Assembly (NCBI GenBank): GCA_964023205.1
Contig: OZ026844.1
Span: 12,572,790-12,636,789, forward strand
Length of the DNA: 64,000 bases
From: Lutraria lutraria
Taxonomy: Eukaryota; Mollusca; Bivalvia; Venerida; Mactridae
Reading direction: 5' to 3'
Below the pieces are notes generated by a model. It was not told the origin of the DNA and did not search any database. It saw only the letters and a program-made list of their open reading frames with translations. The translations under genes and the position numbers were made by a program. The number at the start of each line of letters is the position of its first letter. Position 1 is the stretch's first letter. Shown here in pieces: positions 37,701-49,700 of the stretch.

Positions 37701-40700
37701 TCTTTATTGATTACATCATTTTTTCTATAGACAAACTCTTGACCGATATTGATCTAACGTAGCAATTGAAACCTCTGATGTTAAAGCCAATTAACATAAA
37801 CAATTCACAAAATATGAAATTTAAAATATAGGTGTGCGTATGACTTCTTCTTAGTCCTTGTGTTGTTGCATGCTGTTGTGATTTGTTAGGACTTCAACTC
37901 TCTATGTTTTCGGCTGGAATTACCTCACGCAGGAGGTGTATGACTGATAAACGGTATATTTTACTTCCCGAGAATTATTTACAAAGTAAACATAGAGAGA
38001 TGTCGTAATGGTTCCAAACATCTTACCATCCACACCCCTAAAGTTAGGTCAAGTATGAAAGACAAGGCTTTGTTAGAATGGGAGACAAATACAAAGTACC
38101 AAATCAATGCGATTTACAAAAAATATAGAGTAAATGCACTAAAGAGCTGAAGTTAGACAAAAACACAAACAGCTTTATGAATTGATTGGAAGATGGTAGT
38201 CTAAAATCTAGTTATACGAACCATACATAAAGTAGGGCATTTGTAGGAAGATAGCGAACACCAATTTCAAGACGTTTCTGGTCGTGCTAAGATATCATCC
38301 AATAAATGTATTTCTTCTCATCCTTTTTGCTATATTACGTTCTGAGCCGAAAATGAAAGTAACCCATCAGGAAGAAGGGTTTCAATCACGTGTAGCCATA
38401 TATAGCGTGTGTATGCTTTTGCTTTTTAAATAATACTCCAGTGTCATCCATTGAGCTTTCTCTCCATTTTGTCATGTTTCAGACACAATGCTACTGGGAT
38501 TTCTGGAACCAGTTAATAAAACAATGTTACCTGATCTCGTCTATGGAATCAACAGTTTCTTTGACATGAAAGTCTGCCATAACAATTTTACTATTACCTA
38601 TGTGAAATTACATACCGACAGGTGAGTAATCCATTGATATCATTTACGTGTTATAATGATTCGTTTTATTAACGAAATAGAATTGTTAAGTTTTACGTAG
38701 AAAGTCATCCTACATTATGGTAACCCATTGTACAAATAATATTGAACCCATCATGGTACTGCCACAATGTTTACTGTGTTAGTTGGAACAAGTTGGATCA
38801 AAGGCTATCTAGTGTAAGCTGCTACGAAAAATGATATTCCAAAAATATACACTTTTGTTTGATTTACGAACCAGTTTACATTTCCTTTTTCTCTCATTTA
38901 GCAACTCTCTGTCTTTTAATGGAATGTGTTGGGGTAGATCTGTCACCCCGATAGAGTTTGAATCAGTACTAAGGTTAAACAGTAAGGAACTTAAGAACTT
39001 CTTCGCGCCAGATGTTATTACTGGTCCTTCCGTCACAACACAGGGATATGGGGAGGTAAGAATTATATCATGATTTTTAATAACACAGGGATATGGGGAG
39101 TTAAGTATAAGATTGTGAATTGTTTATAACACATGATCATTTGTTACATATTGTCTTCGTTGTTGTTAGGTACTTATAATACTTTTTTGTTGTTGTTTAG
39201 AATCTGTCAATTCATACTAAATATGACACGAGTCAATTTCTAATAGCTTACAAGTCAAAACAGTTTAAAGTTCAAGCAAAAAGTATACATAGTTCTACAT
39301 CTACAATATTTACCTCCCTTGGCGGCCATCCTGGTTGGCAAATTCAATAAGTAATGATAGAAGATATTCATATTTATTCTTGTTTTGATAATTCTAAATA
39401 TAGGATATTCATATGTGACCACCACATTTTCTTAAACCTTGTGTGCTTATGGCCTTAACAACTATTTGATTAAGTTATCTTTTATAAATTGAGTTTTCTG
39501 AATTTATCTCTTAAGCGCATAGGAAATTAAATTTTGCCATACAGGATGGCCGCACAAGGGAGGTAAATATTGTAGATGTAGAACTATGCATTTTTAGTAG
39601 TTTTAGACTTAATGTTTATGTTCAGCCTTAGTACCGAATAAGTGGATATACAATATCGATGCAATATTTATGATTATGTTGTGTTAGAGTGTGATAATCA
39701 GGCGATCATAGTTTCAAAGTATTCTTAAAATTTATTATTTACAGCATATTATTGCTAACGTATACGTCGGTGTTGAGTTAAAGAATATACAAAATCCTTC
39801 CGGTACTTCTTACAATGGTAACAATACGAATGGTAGCAGACGATGTTGTGATGTACCAAGAGTAGATAACTGTAACCTGGCAGACGATAACTGTGATATA
39901 CAAGCGTCTATATGTATCGGCGAGTAAGTTATTGTTAAAATATGTATAGATGTCCATACATGTTTGGAAAGTGTAAATGAAGCAGACTGGTTTTTGGTCG
40001 GATCGAGATTGATCTAATCAGTTTGAATGCTCATTCTCAGCAATTCTGCATAGTTAATCATACGACATATAGTATTACATGTACTTTCGTTTCTTTTTTT
40101 TCTTGTTCAAATCCGGATTAGTAAACGTCATGTGATAGTTTGCTCAGGCTTGTAGTGAAACACCAACCAATGAACGGTATTCATCTTAATTCATTAATGT
40201 TTTCACTAGCAATGAATTATATTGTGACAAGGGAAGTAACTGTTCACAATTGTAATCGCACGACATATCTTTATTATCTCCCTTGCTTAGAATCTTGGTT
40301 CGTCGTCGCTCAGCACATCGATCGGCTAAATCTTAAGAAATTAATAAATACAATAAATCCTGTACTATGACCACCTATGGAAACATAAAAACAGATTTAA
40401 AGGCAAGTAGTTGACATTTTGCTGTCTGAAGAAAGATCATTTCTAGTACAGCCATGCAGTGTGACTCTCCTGTAGAAATCATTTACGGACAAGTTTGATT
40501 GTATGTATCAGTAAAGTCATCATGTTCAAAAACGTTGTTCATCGTTTCTATGATATTTCTATTGACTAGATTATTGAATGGTGTATGTATTGGAGCGGTG
40601 ACTGTATCACCTACATACGTTAATAGTACCAGTTTATCAACATGTGGTCCTGCCTTGCTAGATCTTACCAACCATGTTGCTCAACCGTCACATCCCATGA

Positions 40701-43700
40701 TCGGTGGATTTCGGCTGACTAAGGTATAACTGTTCACAATACTTCACCGTCTGTATCAATTGTTAATATCAAGTACAGGTCTAAATCATTAACAATATAT
40801 GTCTCATACTTTTCCATTACAGACGCTAAAATTGTGTTTAAATGTCTTTGAAGACAATTTGTTGATTTCCATTGGGGTTTTTTTTCATACCGTATATATA
40901 TTACATAACACACGATGCGTTAATGCTAGATTAAGTACAATATATACGCTTCAGCAGAAATCGAATATCTTGTCATTCTGCCGTTAAATGAAAGAAATAT
41001 AATATACAGCTTGTATGGTAATAATGGATGATAACATGTCGTATTGTTCGCTTGTGTCAGCAAGTAGGACAACCATTGTAGGATATATCATAGAGCGGTT
41101 GTAATGCTGAGACAGATCTAGGTCACAGCGTAAGATTCTTGAAAATAAAGTCTTCGATTTACGATAGTGACGTGTGCCTTTTACATCCACATCTTTCTAC
41201 GAATTAGCTTCGGCTGAACTCACAATGATGTAAACTACCTGATACTCTATAAAGTGTCTACAATATTTTGCATATATGAATAAGATATTTACAACGATAT
41301 CAAACAGTTCTGACGCTTGAGATAATTTTTTATAAGATTTCACAGACAACGCTGAATTTAATTACATCACATAATTTTATTCTCTGTAACGGTAGCTACT
41401 TGTGAAAGCATTGATGCTGTCAGAGAGACGCCAGAAGGTACGTGACACGCGACTTACATGACACATAATCTTTTTAGTTCTTGTTCATCTGTTTTGAGGC
41501 TAAAATGTTCAGCGATTTAGAAATTCAAATTGTTGTTATTCAACTCCGACAAGACATATAGCAAACAGAGATATAATTTCCAGACGACACGTAAAATATA
41601 ACGTCAATATCAGCCAGAAAAGATTTCCAAATGATAATACACATTTCAGACAACGCTTGGTGTTCATCCAGCATAGCATAATAATAACCTATTTAATACA
41701 CAATTCTAACTAGATAAGCAATGCAACGATTTCATTATATTTGGTTGAATATTTCTGGTATTTCAACGTTGCTATGACAACAAATTAGAAAACAATACCA
41801 GTCTGTAAGTTTGTCTAGATTATTGGACAAAAATCTTACATCGAATGCAACCATTTTGTTCATTGTCCAGACTTATCAAATTCATATGCATGCACAACAT
41901 CTGCAATAGAAGACTTGTGTAAACAAGTGTGGTTAGATACAGACTATCACTGGCGGCCACAACATCACGTGACAATACAAATATGTTGATCAAAATGTAA
42001 CCATCCTGTATTAGGTATGATATCTAAAGTTGACTTGCCCGCCCTCGATTTGAAACTTTAGTCCAATTCAGAGACACAATTTTATTTCTAACCAGTCGAT
42101 TCCTACTTGACGTAAAACATTCGGGGAATTGTACTTGTATAATATTCTGTGTTATAGGCTGATGGCCTACACCATTTGAATATAGTTGCTGTTGTTTTTG
42201 TTGTTTTTGTTGTTGTTGTGGCCGTTGCTGTGTTGTTGTCACTGTCACTTTCGTTGTCGTCGTTGTTGTTGATATCGCTTATTATTCTGCTGATGGAACG
42301 GTGTTTGAAAAGACTGAAACAAAGAAAATATTTATTATATATAAACACATCTGACCTTAGTTTCTTCATTTGAAAATGCAGTATTATTCTTATTTCATTC
42401 TACAGTTGAATATTACATCAAACTTGAGCCTTATTTGGTAATGCTAACCAATGGAGCACATAAGAATGGCTGACTATCAACAGTGGATTTGGAATTGTTT
42501 ATGTGGCAGATGTTTTAATAAACAATTATAAATTGATATAAAGGTCGATCAGGCAGCCCTGTTAAGTTAAGCATTACCATTTGATATCAATATAGTTTAT
42601 GTTCATCATTGACTTTGTCGCATCCTTGTAATTCAGTGTATGTAATTGTATGCTCAAATGAGCCTCAGTGCCAACTGATTTCAAATAGATCCACATACGG
42701 GTAAACACGTTAAAGCAATGTCTAACAAGATTTTTAGATTTCATGAGCTGCGAGTAAACTCCTTAAAGAAATGTCAGACAAGATATTACAGAATCACTGA
42801 CACTCAACCATCCTGGATATATGAAGATTAATCATTCCAGCTATCAGCTATTAATACTACTTAATTGAATTAAACCATTCTTGTACAATTTGATACCAGC
42901 TGATGCGGAATGAAATTGAAAATTTATCACTCACATAGTTGCATTTAGATTTCTATCGACATTAGCCCACCCAACCATAAAATGGATTAAATTGCTGACG
43001 CCATTTTGAAAATTGCATGATTGTCGATTACATAATTTTTTGGCAATATCTTTGATAATATCGTGATCAAACGATTTTTTCTTCATTTATATTAGGAAAA
43101 TAAAATAAGATTTAAGAGCCATATTTAATTTCAAATTGAAACGCGTCTGTCATTCTCCTTCAAAACATCGAACAGTTGGTGCAGATAAAGATTGAATCTA
43201 CGCTTAATGCTCATTTGTACATTTAATTGTGTTTGTTATCGGTTTAATAAAATAATACTATTTAATAACGCCCGCCGTGTTACTCCACGCCATTTTGTAA
43301 CGTTCCATAAACACTTGGTGATGGTAATTGTTCTCACAATCTGATGTACGTTCGGGCTCAGTCTCCGTGACTTTGCTGAATAAATCGACCTTTCCATACC
43401 CGAGTGGGACACACGTAACTTTTTGACTTGCTGACAATGTCCTTATCTGGCGGCGTCTAACATTGCTGTCATGTCAGTTGTATCTGACACGTCCTGCCCA
43501 ATCAGAACACAGTTCTTGAATGCAGTATTGGGCGCGTCTAAGTGACAAGAGATGCATCCTAATAGATTCACGTGCGGTGTGAGAAATGGACACGACGAAC
43601 AGATTAGATAAAAGGCGACAGTAAAACTATAAGTATTATTATCTTGTCAGGATTAGAATGGAAAGCCATTAACATCAATACATACTGTATAAGTATATTT

Positions 43701-46700
43701 TAGCCATAATACATGCAAACTTTCCGTAGTGAAATTACGACATTAAAAATTAAATTTGCCTTAAAAAATGTTTTGGAAATATTACAGTAGTAATACTTTT
43801 CTCATGAAAAATGTGAAACATACATATAGCCCAACATATGAACAAAGGCAATACAAAATGGGAAATACAAAATGTGGCCCTTATTGACAGGTTGCCTTTA
43901 TTCGGAGGTCATTTTATTACTATATGATGTTTTTTAATAGAATGACCTTTACTCAGATTGTGGCCTTTACTCGGAGGTGGCTGCTAACACACGTTTGACT
44001 GTGTTATAGTTCTAGTCTCTGAATTTGAACATTCAGTTGAACATCCGTCTAAACAATTTCCGATAATAGAGCTTACAAAACAAGTTTCGTCTCCTTGCCA
44101 GAATTAGATTAGTATGAATAATAACAAAGGTAATTGTACAGAATTCACAGTCCATATACAGTAATTTTCTCTTAATTCTATTCTACAGAAGTCAATGTCT
44201 GACTGAACAATCATTCTCTTCACAGCTGGTTACTAAATTATTTATTCAACCCGACAGGTTTCTTCTACATGGTCTTCTCTAATACTGTTAACGTCGTTGT
44301 CAGATCATACTTTCCTTCTTACTTATTTGATGATGTACAATTTCATTTTATAGCACCCTGGTCGAGCATTGTGTTCGCTATGGTTAATATATCGGATAAT
44401 ATCGGAATTCGTCTTGGAGAGCACAGTCTCTTAATTATGTCATAGTGATTTGTGTATTGAGTAGAATAAATTCATAATCCTCACGTTCTCGAATACAATA
44501 CTTCTAATCATTACATCTCTGTCATTGTCATTTCAATACAATTGTTATTCAAATTCCTCGCGTCCGCTTGCTTTGATATTTCTGCGTTATATATTCGTTC
44601 TTTGTCATACATCCGATAATTTGTACGTATTGTTACATTCGTGTCCGATTCGTTGTGTATCTCCTTCCCTAAAACTATCTGAGTTTGCTTCAGATTTGCG
44701 ATATTCACATTTTATCATATTGCGACCATACTGTACAAATAAACAACAATATACTCAAATTAGTTTTCGAACAACACGTAGATTATTTGAAAACACTGTG
44801 AACACTTTGATTGGTTGGATTTATTATGATGACACATCTAATTGGATTAGTAGAATACTCTTCAGTTAGCCATGATTTGAATCGAATAGTGCAAAAAAGT
44901 AACAATTTTCTGACTTAGGCCGTTCTTGCATTCATCCCCGAAATTTTACAGTAAGAAAGTCCAAAATATGTGATTAATTTAATGCAGCAACAACAACAAC
45001 TATTTATTCAAGATTCAGGCCACCAGCCCTCAACAAGACATAACAACAGAATCATAATACAAAATGTAAGCATATATCTATATACAGTGCAACCTCTCCA
45101 GAGCGCCCCTCTCATGAGCAACGACCTCCCTTCAACAACATCATGATTTCCCAACTGCAATATTAAACTATTAATTTAACATCTCTAGAGCAATAACCTC
45201 TAACCAACAACACAATATTGCTTCTCCCAAAGCGTACATGTTGCTCTGGAGTGATTGCCATGAATGTACATTTTTTCATCCATACAGAACATGACAACGG
45301 TACAAGTTGTTGTAAAGGACAGTGATCTGAATGGACAATCTGCTGATATCATTGATCTATTAAAGAAGAACATCACTGTGATACCAGGATCTAGTATAAG
45401 TAATGCTACTTCAGTGGATGTCGTCATGAATCACATTGCGAGGTAAATTATGGATTCTGCTTAAGTTGAATTTGAAGATTGCGTAAATATTAATTATGTA
45501 AGAGTTTGGTAGGATGTGTCTGTAATGTGTTGGAAACTATTGCACACACGCATTGGAGCTATTATATTTAAAATGAATGTATACGGTCATCTATAAAAAA
45601 GTTTGTGCGATTTTACAGTGGGTAGGCATTTTGATTTTGTAAACATTAAGTAATTGGACTGAAAACGAAAGACTGGAATAATGAATGTAAATAATGGTCA
45701 AAATTGCCACTAACAACTTTGCTATTAAGTCGGTCGGGTTACAGCACACCAACACTTATCTAAGGTTAGATTCTGGTAGACATGAAATCCATTACCAGCG
45801 TATACTAGCATTCTGTTACTCTACATCAATGTTAATAATTCTTCTCACAGATGATACCATACCATCAGTACATTACATTACGGTCAGCCTTAATATTCCG
45901 TTCATTTATCCCAAATGGCTAAAATAATTATATAGAAAACAGGTCAATCCAGAAAAAAAACGTCAAATGGTACCTTGGCGTCAGCATTACATGGCTCTCA
46001 ACTCATAATTTCAATGTTTGCCGTTTGATTCCGTGTATTAAACATAATGCTGTAAAGAAGCAATACGACCGAGCACTGTCATTTATATTCATCTAACAGC
46101 AGACCTGAAATTAATGTTCTGGAATAAATGTCAGAATTTATCAAAGCCTAAAACATTCAATTACCAACAAAACATTACACCGCTCAATAAACACCAGTTC
46201 CCTGGGGGAATATGTGAGACTACATAAGATGTTGTCATCATCTTGATGCGTATAATGGAGACACTTCGCGCTGATAGCCGTCCTGATATTGATCGGGTAG
46301 TCTCTCTCTTTCCTCACATTCTCGTTAGTGTTCATGGCATGACTGAATAACATCACATGCCTTTACTCGACTCAAAAATGACATCCTTTTAAAGTGTGGC
46401 ACCCGGTGATTAATACTCATAGTGTCTGATTACAAACCTCACGCGCTCATTCTGCTTTAATGTTTCATTCATAATACAATAGAAATCTATAACATACAGA
46501 GATTGTTATCTGTGTCAATGTCCGACATACATGATTTCAGAATTGAGTGATAAAAGACCTTAAAGGGGCATGCCCTGGAACTGAAGCGTCTCGAATATAA
46601 ATCAAATTGGTATCATTTGAATGCCTAAATCAATTAATGAAAGTCCTGTAAAATATTTACGAAATGTCCCGCTATTTGACTAAAAATACACATTTCAAGA

Positions 46701-49700
46701 TTTACCAAACCTGCCGATTACGCCTTAGAAAATATTCGTCATTTTCATAACTCGACCCTTTCGGGATCTGTCAAAAGCGGAAAAAATGTCAACAAACTGT
46801 GAAATGGTAAGTATTGCTCATGTCATGTTCATTGTTTGCGACATAAAGCTTATCTATCGATCAATTATAGGTAAATATCATTGTTTTGCTGCTTGAAAGG
46901 CAGCGCGCACGCTAAGTTATATTCTCAGACGAATCGGAAATATCGTTGTCGTCAATAAAAGGCTTGTAAGCCTTTTATTTAAACCGACATACAAATACCC
47001 ACGCGTGCGTAATAGGGCCATTTTTGAAGGCACATTCTTCTTTGACTTTTCGGTAATAATTGTTTTTACAAGTGATAAACGCATTTTTGGTGTACGAAAA
47101 AAAAGACACAGCAGTTCCTGGGCATGCCCCTTTAAGTTAATTAAAACAGTCTGCTTGATTGCATGAACATGCTCTAACATCTTGGCTGATCAATACTAAC
47201 AACATTATTGTATAATTACAATGTATATTTTACATCAATGAATGACTCTGTTTAAATCTCAATGATTTATGTTGCTACATTGATGTTTAAACCGACGTGC
47301 TGTTAAATACTGGATAACTGTCGTATACTTGATATCATATTGTATTCCATGCTTGCTGGTTTCAATGTACTGTCTTTTACAATAAATTTGTATTGTATAA
47401 TTATGTACATTTTTTGTAAACTACTTTAAATGATAATTTCAGTGTTACGTTGAGGCTGATATTTTGGTGTGCTCCTGGACACTCGGGACCATTGTGTCAT
47501 GCTGACAATGGAACAGACAAATGCCAATCTGGTAAACAGTTCAATAGTTTAATAACGATCACTTCTAACTATTTATTTATATATATATATTGATTACAAC
47601 AAGCACAATCCATTTACTTTACACGAAGCCAACTTGACTGTCAAACAAATGCATTTGTAAATAAAAAACACTGGAGAAACATTCCCTGTCAATATATGGA
47701 TATCAATTAATGTTTGAATTCTAACAAAGAAATTCCTCTTTATAAATAAAACATTATCGTTTTGAGTAAGTAACGAAACATTGTTTATGCAACTAATCAT
47801 GCAAAATAGAGTTGTGTCGAATATGAAGCTTTCAATAGAATTAAGAAATTTCATAAAGTATTCTTCATCTGACATCTAGGCTGGTATGGCAACGATTGCG
47901 AGCATCAATTGAACGCATGTAGTCCAAATCCTTGTAAACATAATGGAGTATGTACAGTTTTGGCTCAACATGACTTCAACTGCACGTGTGACCCGGGCTT
48001 CACCGGATCTTCATGTCAACTCGATGTTAACGAATGTGAATTAGGCGTGTGTCAGAACAATGGTACATGTGTGAATACAATTGGTGGCTTCAACTGCATA
48101 TGCCCGTCACTCTGGACTGGACTCATTTGTACTGATGATAAAGACCCGGCATGCGATCCTAACCCATGCGCACATGGTCTTTGTAGTGTTGACGTCACCA
48201 CTCGTGAACATTATAAATGTACGTGTGATGCTGGTTGGAGTGGTATAAATTGTAACAGTAAAGTAGAATGCTCATCAGTCATATGTCTCAACGGGGATTG
48301 CCGTTTAGAAAACGGTATTAACAGTTGTATATGCCATCCTGGGTATATGGGGAACTCTTGCGATCATGTGATCGATGAATGCCAAGCAAAGACGCCCTGT
48401 CAGAATGGCGGAACTTGTCATAATAGTGTTGGAAACTTCACCTGTGATTGCGCGTTTGGATACGGCGGGCATTTATGTAACAAAGATGTAAGTGCTTGTC
48501 ATGGTGTTGTCTGTCAAAACAATGGCACGTGTCTTGACGTTGGTGGTGGGATATATTTGTGTACATGTACGGCTGGATTTACTGGTGATAATTGTGAGAC
48601 TCCATTACATACTGTATGTGATTCTCAAACGTGTATAAACAATGGTACCTGCTCATCAGGTAAATCAGGAGTTACATGTGATTGTCCAGCTGCCTGGTCT
48701 GGTATATATTGCCAGACAGACGTTAATGAATGCGTTAAAGCAGATACTTGTAAAAATGGAGGACTTTGTTCAAATCTACCAGGATCTTATAACTGTGATT
48801 GTCCACAAGGTTGGGACGGAGATGATTGCTCTATAGACAGAAATGAATGCCTTGAATCTATTCTTTGCAAGTATGGAACTTGTGTAAATTTACCAGGAAG
48901 TTATCAGTGTAACTGCGATCCAGACCACACTGGGCCTCATTGTACTACCAAATTAAATTATTGTTTGAATCAGACATGCAGTGGTCATGGACAATGCCAA
49001 GAACATCCAGATATATATACATGTTCTTGTGACGCCGGATATACTGGAAATGACTGTGAAAGTGACATCGATGAATGTGCTGCTAACGTCTGTGGCGTTA
49101 ATTCCTTGAAATGTTCTAATTCTCAAGGGACTTATAATTGTACATGTAAAAACGGATGGCAAGGAGCCAACTGTACTGATGATGTTAATGAATGTGATTC
49201 TACGTCGGTAATTCCTTGTTCCGGAAATGGACTATGTGCTAATTCTGTAGGAAGTTATAAATGCACGTGTTTTCCGGGATTTTCTGGTCCTGATTGTTCA
49301 ACTTTTATAAATACGTGTAAATCTGCAACCTGCAAAAACAATGGAACTTGTGTAGTGAGAAACTCTGAGACAAGATGTTTGTGTACTAGTGGTTGGACTG
49401 GAATCTCGTGCGAAGTTGATGTAAATGAGTGTGAAACTGATGTACCTTGTTTACACTCGGGGCTGTGTGATAACACAGATGGTTCATTCTACTGTAGATG
49501 CTTAGAGGGATGGACTGGTGGTAATTGTCAGTCAGATGTCAATGAATGCATAACGCACATATGTGAAAACAAAGCTGTGTGTAAGAATAGTCCCGGAAGC
49601 TATCAATGCGCGTGTCAAACCGGATGGATCGGTATGAATTGTGAAATTAAAAAGATAAAATCACTACAAGGTATGAATTATATTATTTCTTGAAGTATAT

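Larger units (their letters stand above)
34625..38482. other. Intron 5 of the Notch-ligand-like gene
   Basis: A 3.86-kb intron at the place where unit 1 would be expected to carry EGF repeats. I find no cysteine-rich exon in it. It contains repeat R with a Tc1/mariner-type element inserted into it. Confidence 0.7.
39056..39744. other. Intron 7, between units 1 and 2
   Basis: This 689-bp intron joins the two ectodomain units. It contains a decoy duplication of the exon 7 end at about 39083-39104 and the inverted-repeat element at 39288-39588. I see no membrane or terminal exon for unit 1, nor a signal exon for unit 2. Confidence 0.7.

Noticed and set aside
38831..38901. Upstream extension of exon 7 (MIFQKYTLLFDL...)
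   Set aside because: It is intronic. The CTCTCATTTAG acceptor and the phase 2 junction place the exon start at 38902.
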